Below, piece after piece: positions 1 through 8,170 of a DNA stretch of 64,000 nucleotides. The stretch spans positions 38,542 to 102,541 of the forward strand of contig JAIELF010000056.1 in assembly GCA_019753235.1 (NCBI GenBank), written 5' to 3'. The notes beneath the pieces are model-generated. The model had not been told where the DNA came from. It was given only the letters and a program-made list of their open reading frames with translations, and searched no databases. The position numbers and the translations under genes were made by a program. Numbering within the stretch: the stretch's first letter is position 1; every line of letters begins with the position of its first letter. The DNA comes from a bacterium (GTDB lineage: Bacteria > Planctomycetota > Planctomycetia > Kolteriales > Kolteriaceae).

Positions 1-566
1 TTGGCACATTTCTCCAGCAACTCCAGGTTAAAGACGGCTCGCTCAAGGGTGTAGCCCAGTGTCAGAACCTCCGAACCGAGCAAGAACACCGTTCCGCCAC
101 GAGCGATTTTCCGAACATCGTCGGGCGAGAGGGTTTCCCCTGTCTGATAGAAGAGCTTTTCGACGCTTGGCCCGATTTGCCGAACCTGTTCATCGAATAG
201 GGCCGGCATCATGTTCGAAATCTGACAGAGGGCTGAGCCCCACGGGGGCCTTCCCAGAATCATCCCGCCGACACCGGGCCGCCGTGAAAAGATTATCGAC
301 TCGATACTGTTCGACTCGAGTTCCTTTATGGCCGCGCCGTCGCATACCAGAGACAAAGAGCGGTCACTTCCCGAAACCGGCAAACGAATGGAGAGCCGTC
401 CATCGCCTCTCTCGAAGATCCCCTTCTCTCGAAGGCGAGTCTCGGCCGATCGCAGCATGGTTTCAAACGAGAATGAGTCCATGAGTCCCCTAGCATCCCC
501 AATGTACGAGGCGGCGCCAGTCGGCCTCGATTGCCGAACGTAGGCGGCTTCGTTGTCAGGCTTCAT
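1..566 (-). CDS. Degenerate class II aldolase/adducin-like protein, partial (3' end outside window)
   Basis: An uninterrupted minus-strand frame of 188 codons runs from ATG at 566 to the window edge. The ATG directly follows the TGA of the upstream aminotransferase, so the two are probably co-transcribed. The end of the visible part (TLERAVFNLELLEK) matches the helix near the C-terminus of class II aldolase/adducin domains. The metal-binding histidines of the family are not visible: the position of the usual HTHP reads LGRPP, and the usual NHG region reads LGSEVLTLG. It therefore looks like a catalytically inactive relative of the intact aldolase at 2134-2754, perhaps a regulatory or structural partner. 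An internal ATG near codon 29 is an alternative start. The family call is moderate; the open frame is directly seen. Confidence 0.6.
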   Translation of the reverse strand, partial: MKPDNEAAYVRQSRPTGAASYIGDARGLMDSFSFETMLRSAETRLREKGIFERGDGRLSIRLPVSGSDRSLSLVCDGAAIKELESNSIESIIFSRRPGVGGMILGRPPWGSALCQISNMMPALFDEQVRQIGPSVEKLFYQTGETLSPDDVRKIARGGTVFLLGSEVLTLGYTLERAVFNLELLEKCA

Positions 567-2039
567 TCAGCAAAGCTTCAAAACTGATTCGAACCGATCG
601 AGTGCGTCATCGATGACGTCATCGGTATCGGCCATGCTGGTGTACATTCTACTTCCTGCGACGCTGATGATTCCGTGAGCCGTGTAGGCAGCTCCCATTT
701 CCTCCATCATGTGCTTGCGGGGCTTGTTTTCGCGGAGTGCTTTGAGCGGTTGCCTAATGGAGAGAAGCAGAACGCCCGCCGTTTCGAGGTGGACAATCGA
801 GCCTTGGTTGTAAGCGACAAAAGGAAGCTTGAGTCGATCGATGATTTCGTTGAGCCCGCGACAAAGGCGGTCTCCCGCCTGGCCAGCGACTACCGCGGCG
901 CGGGTCCGAACCATCTCTTTGATGGCGTAATAACCCGCCACGCACGAAAGTGGATTAGCCGAGAGAGTTCCGCCCACGAACGCCCGCTTGCCGGTATTGC
1001 TGATGCCGCCCGCGAGCAACATCATGATCTCTTTTCGTCCGCCGATCCCGCCGGCCATGGGATATCCGCCGGTGAGGCATTTTCCGAGAATCGTCAGATC
1101 GGGTTTCACCCCAAAGTACCCCTGCGCGCCGCCGGGACCGAGCCGAAAACCACTGACGACTTCATCGAAGATCAGCAGCGTGCCGAACTCGTCACAGACT
1201 TCGCGGAGTTGGCGGTTGTATTCGCGATAGACAGGGCGAGTTCCGCTTTCGGGTCCAATCGGTTCGACAATGACCGCGGCAGTGCCGCCGCGAAGTCGGT
1301 TTAGCCACAGCATCCGCCGAAGCGTATTGATCTCGTTGGGAAAACATTCTTGAGTGCCCGCCGTCGCCCCGCGCGGAATGCCATACGCTTCGCGCCGGCC
1401 GGTCCCTGGGATCCGCAGGCCGTAGACCATCTGATCGCTCCAGCCGTGATATCCTCCGCCTATTTTGATGATCCGTTTCTTACCGGTGTGAACGCGGGCC
1501 AATCGAATCGCCCCCATCACCGCTTCGGTTCCCGAGCCGAGCATGCGAAACATTTCGATGGACGGGACCAGTTCGCATACGAGCGCGGCCAATTTTTCTT
1601 CGTACTCATGCAGAAGTCCGGTCACGGGTCCACAACGCTCGAGCAACTCCAGGACTTTTAGCCGAACCGGTTCGTAGTTGGATCCAAGCAGCGTGGGGCC
1701 GCCCGCTTGAAGAAAATCGATGTACTTGTTTCCGTCGACATCGTGCAGGAAAGCCCCCTCGGCTCGGTCGAAGGCCAGTGGAAAAGGATAGTTGAAAGCA
1801 AGGTTGTGCTGCACCCCGCCTGGAATCACTTTCTGCGCTTGCATCGCGAGTTCTTTTGATCGCCCGCATTTCTTCTCGAACTGAGCGAGGATGCCCTCCA
1901 TCTTGTCCCGCTGGATGACTCTCGGGGGCTGCTTCAAAAGCACGTTGAGTCGAGCGTAGATTTCTTCGGTGTTGTGCCAATGCGAGATACCGTACTCGGA
2001 CGTTGCCGACGTTGGGGCGGGGATTGTTGCGGTTGCCAC
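567..2039 (-). CDS. Class III PLP aminotransferase, glutamate-1-semialdehyde aminomutase-like
   Basis: 490-residue fold-type I PLP enzyme. Family hallmarks are LGSGTEAVMGAIRLAR (cofactor phosphate region), DEVVSGFR (the Asp that contacts the PLP pyridine nitrogen) and LGKCLTGGYPM, whose Lys near residue 319 should form the Schiff base. FVGGTLSANPLSC is the usual GSA-aminomutase-type loop. The start is GTG at 2039, preceded by AGGAG. It is longer than HemL (about 430 residues) because of an N-terminal extension of some 60 residues, and its neighbours are another aminotransferase and two aldolase-fold proteins, not haem genes. Transamination or amine migration on a small catabolic substrate is therefore likelier than tetrapyrrole synthesis. 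The substrate cannot be read from the sequence. Confidence 0.85.
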   Translation of the reverse strand: MATATIPAPTSATSEYGISHWHNTEEIYARLNVLLKQPPRVIQRDKMEGILAQFEKKCGRSKELAMQAQKVIPGGVQHNLAFNYPFPLAFDRAEGAFLHDVDGNKYIDFLQAGGPTLLGSNYEPVRLKVLELLERCGPVTGLLHEYEEKLAALVCELVPSIEMFRMLGSGTEAVMGAIRLARVHTGKKRIIKIGGGYHGWSDQMVYGLRIPGTGRREAYGIPRGATAGTQECFPNEINTLRRMLWLNRLRGGTAAVIVEPIGPESGTRPVYREYNRQLREVCDEFGTLLIFDEVVSGFRLGPGGAQGYFGVKPDLTILGKCLTGGYPMAGGIGGRKEIMMLLAGGISNTGKRAFVGGTLSANPLSCVAGYYAIKEMVRTRAAVVAGQAGDRLCRGLNEIIDRLKLPFVAYNQGSIVHLETAGVLLLSIRQPLKALRENKPRKHMMEEMGAAYTAHGIISVAGSRMYTSMADTDDVIDDALDRFESVLKLC

Positions 2040-2133
2040 GCTCGTACTCCTGACTCTCTATTTCCTTCGTCGATCGTGTTGTTTTACAGAATCAAGGTGT
2101 CCACATGGATCATCTTCGGATGGTAAGTCTTGC

Positions 2134-2754
2134 TCATGAGGAAAGCGAACGGACGACTAGATCGCGGATCTGGGAGGAGAGCCCTGGTGTCAGCCGAGCA
2201 AGGAGATACCTTTTCGCCGCCCGTTCGAGTCTGCCGACATTGGCAATCGCCTGGGGCATCGACGCCCCCCCGCAAACGATCCCATGGTTCTTCAGCAAGT
2301 AGGCCGATGCCTCTCGACGAAGCCCCTTGCCGAACGCCCGGGCGAGAAAGCCCGTCCCGGAAGGAGCGTAACCAATCAGCGGCGCCACCGATCCCAATTG
2401 GGCCCGATCATCAGCATCGTCAATCGGAAGACTTCGTTGAAGAAGGGTGATCGCACTGGCCACCGGCTGATGCGTATGGATCGAGGCATGAAAATCTTGC
2501 CGATAGGTCAGCAACCGAGAATGAATCCCCAACTCAACCGACGGCCGACGCTGGCCGAACACCTGTTTGCTGGTGGCCAATTCCACCAGACAAATATCAT
2601 CGACGTCCATGGTGTAGTAATCGCATGCCGACGGCGTGATGGCGATGACGTCGCTCGACGCACGAAACGCGACGTTGCCCCCCGTCCCTGGAAGGAAGCC
2701 GATATCCGCCAACTCGTGGCACGCATCCAGAACGATTTGCCTGGCCTCACGAAA
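2134..2754 (-). CDS. Class II aldolase/adducin family protein
   Basis: About 206 residues. It has the full metal-site signature of class II aldolases: GTGGNVAFR near the N-terminus (substrate phosphate/oxyanion loop), RRPSVELGIH, IHTHQP and KNHGIVCGG, followed by the closing helix ANVGRLERAAKRYL. Such enzymes cleave or epimerise hydroxy-ketone or sugar-phosphate-like substrates using divalent metal. ATG at 2754 has a good ribosome site (GGAAGGTGAG) and a family-typical first helix. A TTG at 2832 overlapping the upstream stop would add 26 residues and is the alternative start. It lies between two class III aminotransferases on the same strand, suggesting a shared pathway; the substrate is unknown. 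Confidence 0.85.
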   Translation of the reverse strand, partial: FREARQIVLDACHELADIGFLPGTGGNVAFRASSDVIAITPSACDYYTMDVDDICLVELATSKQVFGQRRPSVELGIHSRLLTYRQDFHASIHTHQPVASAITLLQRSLPIDDADDRAQLGSVAPLIGYAPSGTGFLARAFGKGLRREASAYLLKNHGIVCGGASMPQAIANVGRLERAAKRYLLARLTPGLSSQIRDLVVRSLSS

Positions 2755-2828
2755 CATCTTGCTCACCTTCCAACACGCGGAATCAACTTGCTCGTGTCGC
2801 GTGACCGGCAAAAGAGAAGCTCGCGCGA

Positions 2829-4241
2829 TCAACTCGGTTTCCAGATACCCTCGGCCGCAAGCTCCCGAGCGGTTTCATCGATCGATTCTTTGAGTGCCGA
2901 GACGACTTCATCGATCTCTTGCTCGGTGATCACAAACGGGGGCGAGACCGCTAAGTTGTTCATGATTGGCCGAACGATCACGCCGCGTGCGAGAACTTTT
3001 TTATAGGCTCGCATCGCGACCCCAAGCTTCAGATCGAACGGGGCCTTCGCCTTCTTATCCGCGACCAGTTCCATGGCCGCAACAAACCCGACGCCGCGGA
3101 CTTCGCCCACGAGCGGATGGTCGGCGAGCGTTTCTCGCAACTTTGTTTGCAGGATGGGGGCCAGACGAGCAACACGATCGACCAGCTTTTCGCGTTCGAT
3201 GATGTCGAGGTTGGCCATGGCCGCCGCCGCTGAGACTGGGTGGGCCGAATACGTGAAACCATGCCCGAAGGGGCCCATCGTGGGCGAACCTTCGTGAAGC
3301 ACCTTCCAGATCGGCTGGCTGATAAGTGACATCGAAAGCGGAGCGTACCCGCTGGTGAGCCCTTTGGCCCCGGTCATCAAATCTGGTTCGAGATGGAAGT
3401 AGTCGGAGCCAAACCAGCGACCCAGTCGGCCGAACCCGCAGATCACCTCGTCGGCAGCAAAGAGAATGTCATACCGACGAAGGATCGGCACGATGGCTTC
3501 GAAGTATCCCTCGGGGGGGACATAGACACCGCCGGCCCCCATCACGGGCTCAGCAAAAAAGGCCGCGATCGTGTCGGGCCCTTCACGCAGGATGACGCTT
3601 TCCAGCTCTTGTGCCAAGTGGGCGGAGAATTCTCGCTCGGTCATACCGGCAGGGGCTTGCCGGTAGTAATGCGGCGTGGTGACATGCAGAAATCGATCCA
3701 CAGGAAGATCGAATCCACCATGCAGATTGGGTAGGCCGCTCAAGCTTCCCGAGGCGACGGTCACGCCGTGATAGGCGAGTTTACGAGCGATGATCTTTTT
3801 CTTCTTGGGCCGACCAAGCAAGTTGTTGTAGTACCAGATGATCTTGATAAGTGTGTCATTCCCATCCGAACCGGTCAGGCCGAAAAACACTTTCGAAAGA
3901 GACTTCGGTGTTATCTGCACCAATCGTTCGGCCAAACGAATGGAGGGTTCGTTGGCCATCGCTAAGAACGAATGATAGTAGGGCAATTTCTTTGCCTGGG
4001 CGGCCATGGCGTCGGCAATCTCCTCTCGACCGTAGCCAACGTTCATGCACCATAGACCTGCGAATGCGTCGAGGTAAGACCGGCCACGATGATCCGTGAC
4101 ATGCGTCCCCTTCCCCTCGATCATGACCATCGGTCCGTCGGCGGCATGGGCCGCGATCGAGGTAAAAGGATGCAGGTGATGAGCTTGGTCCAAAGACGAA
4201 AGCTCGGCAAGATTCTCGACGGTCGGCACAAGATGAGCCAT
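2829..4241 (-). CDS. Class III PLP aminotransferase, omega-amino acid type
   Basis: About 470 residues, resembling omega-amino acid:pyruvate, beta-alanine or taurine aminotransferases. Visible hallmarks are HPFTS near the N-terminus, AGLWCMNVGYGREEI, FFGLTGSDGNDT (PLP phosphate), YHGVT, FAADEVICGFGRLG (PLP-binding Asp) and MTGAKGLTSGY with the catalytic Lys near residue 293. The frame is open to 4328, but ATG at 4241 is preceded by GAGGGA at good spacing and gives the normal family N-terminus. It is the first gene of the minus-strand cluster that continues with an aldolase, a second aminotransferase and a degenerate aldolase. It probably transfers an amino group to or from a pathway intermediate. 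Confidence 0.85.
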   Translation of the reverse strand: MAHLVPTVENLAELSSLDQAHHLHPFTSIAAHAADGPMVMIEGKGTHVTDHRGRSYLDAFAGLWCMNVGYGREEIADAMAAQAKKLPYYHSFLAMANEPSIRLAERLVQITPKSLSKVFFGLTGSDGNDTLIKIIWYYNNLLGRPKKKKIIARKLAYHGVTVASGSLSGLPNLHGGFDLPVDRFLHVTTPHYYRQAPAGMTEREFSAHLAQELESVILREGPDTIAAFFAEPVMGAGGVYVPPEGYFEAIVPILRRYDILFAADEVICGFGRLGRWFGSDYFHLEPDLMTGAKGLTSGYAPLSMSLISQPIWKVLHEGSPTMGPFGHGFTYSAHPVSAAAAMANLDIIEREKLVDRVARLAPILQTKLRETLADHPLVGEVRGVGFVAAMELVADKKAKAPFDLKLGVAMRAYKKVLARGVIVRPIMNNLAVSPPFVITEQEIDEVVSALKESIDETARELAAEGIWKPS

Positions 4242-4590
4242 GATTCCCTCAGATGATGGATGCAACCTGTTCGCGTCCAGGCCGACGAACGGGATAGCTG
4301 TTTTTTCTATCAGGATGTCGACAGCCAAATGCTGCTTTCTGCCCGCCGGTACTCTTTCCCATCAGCGGCTATCAGACCGATAGCCCGGCCGCGACCCTCC
4401 CTTGGTCCCCATTAATCTATCCGTTCTCCTGGGGATCTTCTGCCAGGAAAGACCGATCGCGCGGAGGAAGCGAGCCAGGGATCCCTGTTTTTCTCACCGC
4501 GCGGGCTTGCTTACCCCCAAGCGATGCCGCCCGGCAAGGTAGAATCGCTAGAATGCAAGGTGGAACCAACCAGTCAGGCGGGCAACGATC
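4242..4590. other. Divergent intergenic region
   Basis: About 350 bp between the minus-strand aminotransferase cluster and the plus-strand PSCyt/PSD1 gene. It must hold the promoters of both units. I see no RNA gene, clear operator or conserved small frame in it. Confidence 0.6.
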
Positions 4591-7500
4591 GTGATGCGAG
4601 GCAAGCAATATTCGCTGGGTTTGCTGCTGGCCCTGTGGGGAGTGGGGACGTCGTTCTGCCCGATGGCCCTTGCCCAAGGGGTCGACTTCAATCGCGATAT
4701 TCGACCGATCCTTTCAAACAACTGCTTTAAGTGTCATGGCCCCGATGAAGAGAAACGAGAAGCGGATCTCCGCCTGGATGAAGCTTCGAGCGCTATTCCT
4801 CGAGCGATCGTCGCCGGCAAGCCGGAGGCGAGTCCGCTTGTCGAGCGAATCCTATCGAGCGACGCGGACAAAGTCATGCCTCCCCCGACGTCGAACAAAC
4901 ATCTCACTGATCGAGATAAAGAAATCATTCAGCGATGGATTCGGGAAGGAGCACCGTACGCTCGGCACTGGGCTTTCGATCCCCCGGTTCGGCCTGGCGT
5001 TCCCGCGGGCGAGGCTGGCTTACCCGCGTTGGCCTCGTCGGATTCTCCCATCGATCAATTCATCGCCCAACCGCTCCGTGGGGAATCGTTGTCGCCGGCC
5101 CCAGTGGCCGATTCCTACCGCTTGGCTCGACGCACCTATTTCGATTTGATCGGACTCCCTCCGTCTCCTGCTGAGACCGAACGCTTCGTGAGCGATACTC
5201 GACCCGACCATTACGAACGAATGATCGATTCACTCTTAGCCTCTCCCTCGTACGGCGAGCGGTGGGCTCGGCGATGGTTGGATCTGGCTCGCTATGCCGA
5301 CACCAACGGTTACGAGAAGGATCGGGTTCGCTCGATCTGGCCTTATCGCGACTGGGTGATCAATGCCCTTAATGCCGATCTTCCATTTGATCGCTTTACG
5401 CTGTTGCAGTTGGCTGGCGACATGGTTCCCGGGGCAACGCTCGACGACCGCATCGCTACCGGCTTTCATCGCAACACGATGATCAATGAAGAAGGAGGAG
5501 TCGACCCCAACGAGTTTCGCTTTCATGCGATGGTCGACCGCGTCAGCACCACCGGGACCGTCTGGCTGGGACTCACGGTGGGCTGTGCTCAATGCCACAC
5601 TCACAAGTATGATCCCATCACTCAAAAGGACTACTACCAGTTCATGGCGTTCATGAACAACAGCGACGAGCCAGAGATTCCTGTTCCTTTGCCGGAAGTC
5701 ACGCAACGACAGCTCGCCGTCGATCAAACAATCCGTGAGTACGAACGATCGGCCCCCGCTTTCTCCTTTAAGAGCGACGATCTCGAATGGACCTCGCTCT
5801 ACCCCACGCAGGTCAGCTCCGCCAGTCAACAGCCTGCCGTTCTGCTGGGGGATGGATCGATTCGCTTTCAGGGAACGCCCCCCGAACGAGAGACCTACAC
5901 CATCGAGTTCGACAGTCAGGAAAGCGATATTGTTGCCCTTCGCATCCACGCGTTGACCGACCCCGCCTTTCCGCGCGGCGGCCCCGGAAGGGCGGACAAT
6001 GGGAACTTTGTGCTCTCGGAGGTGCAGATATCGGCAGGCCCGACAGACGGACATACCCCCCTGGTCCATGTCCCCATCGCCTTCGCGGAGGCACCGGCTC
6101 GGCAGCCTGGGTTCGCGCCGTACCTGGCGGTGGATGGAAAGCTGGATACCGGTTGGGCGGTCGGCATTCCGGGTGAGGAGAACCGCGATCGCTTTATCAT
6201 CATCCAACTCGCTCAACCGATGGCGACCACCAGCACCCATTGGACCATTCGACTGATCCAGAATCACGGGGACAAACATGTCCTGGGCCGATTTCGTTTC
6301 GACGCCGGCCGATTCGCAACTTCATCGATCCCGATCGAGTTTCGTCGACGTCAACGTCTTGAACAGGTGTTCGAGCAATGGCGAAAGAGAGAATCCCTCT
6401 ATGCGACCCGCTGGGAAACGCTGCAACCGATCCAAGCGAAAAGCAACCTGCCTTATCTGACGATCCTCGATGACAAGTCGGTTCTTTCGAGCGGCGATCA
6501 GACAAAGAGCGATCGCTACGACGTTCGCTATGCCAACTCGGCCAAGGGAATCACGGCATTTCGGCTGGAGGCCCTCACCGATTCTCGACTTCCCCTTCAG
6601 GGTCCTGGTCGAATCTTTTACGAAGGGCCGTTCGGCGACTTTTTTCTGAGCGAGTTTCAAATCGTCGCCGATGGCCGACCTATCCGAATTCGCCGAGCGA
6701 TCGCCGATGTTGCCAACGCAGGCAATCGCCCCGAATTCACTCTCGACGGGAATCCTCAAACGGGCTGGTCGATCGACGGGTTTCAGGGAACACCGCATGT
6801 GGTCATCTACGAACTCGACGAACCGATCGATGTCGACAACCAACTCGACTTAAGCATGATCTTTGAACGGTACTACTCGTGCGGCATGGGACGGTTTCGG
6901 CTTTCCTACACGACCGATCTCAAGGAAGAACGCCAGAACGTGATGCCTGCCGACGTCGAAAACGCACTTGCCACGTTGGCGGCGGGCCGCTCGGCCGAGA
7001 TGACCCAGCGAATTCGTCAACAGTTTCTGGAACTGGCCGAGGAACGAACCATCTTTCGAGAACAAGCGAGGCAGATCGCTCGGCAACGTCCGGAATACCC
7101 CACGACCCTCGTCATGGCAGAACGGCCACCCGAGTTTCCGCGTCCGACGCATCTTCATCACCGGGGCGAGTTTCTTCAACCGGCCGAGGTGGTCCTCCCC
7201 GATCTCCCGAGCGCTTTTGGTCGGCTGAGCAAGTTCGACAAGCGCGATCGTCTTCGCTTCGCGCAGTGGCTGATCGAGCCCAACCATCCGTTGACCTCGC
7301 GCGTCACGGTCAATCGACACTGGGCCAATCTCTTCGGAAAGGGGATTGTCCGAACGACCGAAGATTTTGGATACCAAGGGGAGTTACCCAGTCATCCCGA
7401 GCTCCTTGATTGGCTCGCGACGGAATTCGTCGAGCGCGGCTGGTCGGTCAAAGAGCTTCATCGATTGGTGGTAACAAGCCGAACCTATCGCCAATCTTCC

Positions 7501-8166
7501 GCAGCGTCGGCTGACGCCATCGCCAAGGATCCGAACAATCGTTGGTTGGCTCGTGGGCCACGCGTTCGATTCGAAGCAGAGCAGATTCGCGATGCATTTC
7601 TCGCAACCAGCGGACTCTTAACGCCTCACGTCGGCGGACCCAGCGTCTTTCCCCCGCAACCGCGAGGAGTCACGTCCGAAGGAGCCTACGGCCCGCTTGC
7701 TTGGAATGTCAGTACCGGCGGCGATCAGTATCGGCGATCGCTTTATACTTTTGCCAAGCGGACGGCTCCCTACGCGATGTTCACTACCTTCGATGCCGGC
7801 AGCGGAGAAGCATGCTTAGCGCGCCGAGAAGTCTCGAACACGCCGTTACAAAGCTTGACATTGCTTAATGACCCACTGACGCTCGATTGTGCCCGGACTC
7901 TCGGACGAGGATTGGCTCAAGGGACCGCTCCCGTGGCCGAGAAAGTGAATCAGCTCTATCAGCTTTGCCTCGGTCGGCCGGCCCTGCCCGAAGAACAACA
8001 GGCCCTCGAACGATTTCTTGAAAAACAGCGGGTCCGCTTTGTCGCCGCCCCCGCCGCCAGCGAAAAGATCGCCGGCGTCAATGGATCGGTCAGTCAGGAT
8101 CAGGCCCTCTGGACACTGGCGGCCAGAGCGGTCTTGAACTTGGATGAGATGATTACGAAGGAGTGA
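4591..8166 (+). CDS. Secreted planctomycete cytochrome c / PSD1 protein (DUF1549-DUF1553)
   Basis: 1191 residues. A signal peptide covers about residues 1-29 (GTG start at 4591; an ATG follows at 4594). Next is a planctomycete-type cytochrome c motif, CFKCH at 45-49, in the context VDFNRDIRPILSNNC. The PSCyt2 (DUF1549) domain begins around 153 and contains a second haem-type motif, CAQCH at 332-336. The PSD1 (DUF1553) domain covers roughly 880-1190 (HPLTSRVTVNRHW, LVVTSRTYRQSS). Between them are two discoidin-like beta modules with the recurring pattern FxLSExQI (about 415-570 and 650-760). These proteins are abundant in planctomycetes, almost always beside a DUF1501 gene as here, and are thought to be periplasmic. 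A role in polysaccharide breakdown is often suggested but unproven. Confidence 0.93.
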   Translation: MMRGKQYSLGLLLALWGVGTSFCPMALAQGVDFNRDIRPILSNNCFKCHGPDEEKREADLRLDEASSAIPRAIVAGKPEASPLVERILSSDADKVMPPPTSNKHLTDRDKEIIQRWIREGAPYARHWAFDPPVRPGVPAGEAGLPALASSDSPIDQFIAQPLRGESLSPAPVADSYRLARRTYFDLIGLPPSPAETERFVSDTRPDHYERMIDSLLASPSYGERWARRWLDLARYADTNGYEKDRVRSIWPYRDWVINALNADLPFDRFTLLQLAGDMVPGATLDDRIATGFHRNTMINEEGGVDPNEFRFHAMVDRVSTTGTVWLGLTVGCAQCHTHKYDPITQKDYYQFMAFMNNSDEPEIPVPLPEVTQRQLAVDQTIREYERSAPAFSFKSDDLEWTSLYPTQVSSASQQPAVLLGDGSIRFQGTPPERETYTIEFDSQESDIVALRIHALTDPAFPRGGPGRADNGNFVLSEVQISAGPTDGHTPLVHVPIAFAEAPARQPGFAPYLAVDGKLDTGWAVGIPGEENRDRFIIIQLAQPMATTSTHWTIRLIQNHGDKHVLGRFRFDAGRFATSSIPIEFRRRQRLEQVFEQWRKRESLYATRWETLQPIQAKSNLPYLTILDDKSVLSSGDQTKSDRYDVRYANSAKGITAFRLEALTDSRLPLQGPGRIFYEGPFGDFFLSEFQIVADGRPIRIRRAIADVANAGNRPEFTLDGNPQTGWSIDGFQGTPHVVIYELDEPIDVDNQLDLSMIFERYYSCGMGRFRLSYTTDLKEERQNVMPADVENALATLAAGRSAEMTQRIRQQFLELAEERTIFREQARQIARQRPEYPTTLVMAERPPEFPRPTHLHHRGEFLQPAEVVLPDLPSAFGRLSKFDKRDRLRFAQWLIEPNHPLTSRVTVNRHWANLFGKGIVRTTEDFGYQGELPSHPELLDWLATEFVERGWSVKELHRLVVTSRTYRQSSAASADAIAKDPNNRWLARGPRVRFEAEQIRDAFLATSGLLTPHVGGPSVFPPQPRGVTSEGAYGPLAWNVSTGGDQYRRSLYTFAKRTAPYAMFTTFDAGSGEACLARREVSNTPLQSLTLLNDPLTLDCARTLGRGLAQGTAPVAEKVNQLYQLCLGRPALPEEQQALERFLEKQRVRFVAAPAASEKIAGVNGSVSQDQALWTLAARAVLNLDEMITKE

Positions 8167-8170
8167 CCGC

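Noticed and set aside
59..484. Plus-strand frame of 141 codons at the left edge
   Set aside because: It is opposite the open class II aldolase-like frame, is Arg/Ser-rich and has no recognisable domain.
5236..6279. Long minus-strand open frame of 347 codons opposite the PSCyt/PSD1 gene
   Set aside because: It lies wholly opposite a clearly coding gene; codon bias leaves few stops on the opposite strand, and its sequence has no recognisable domain.
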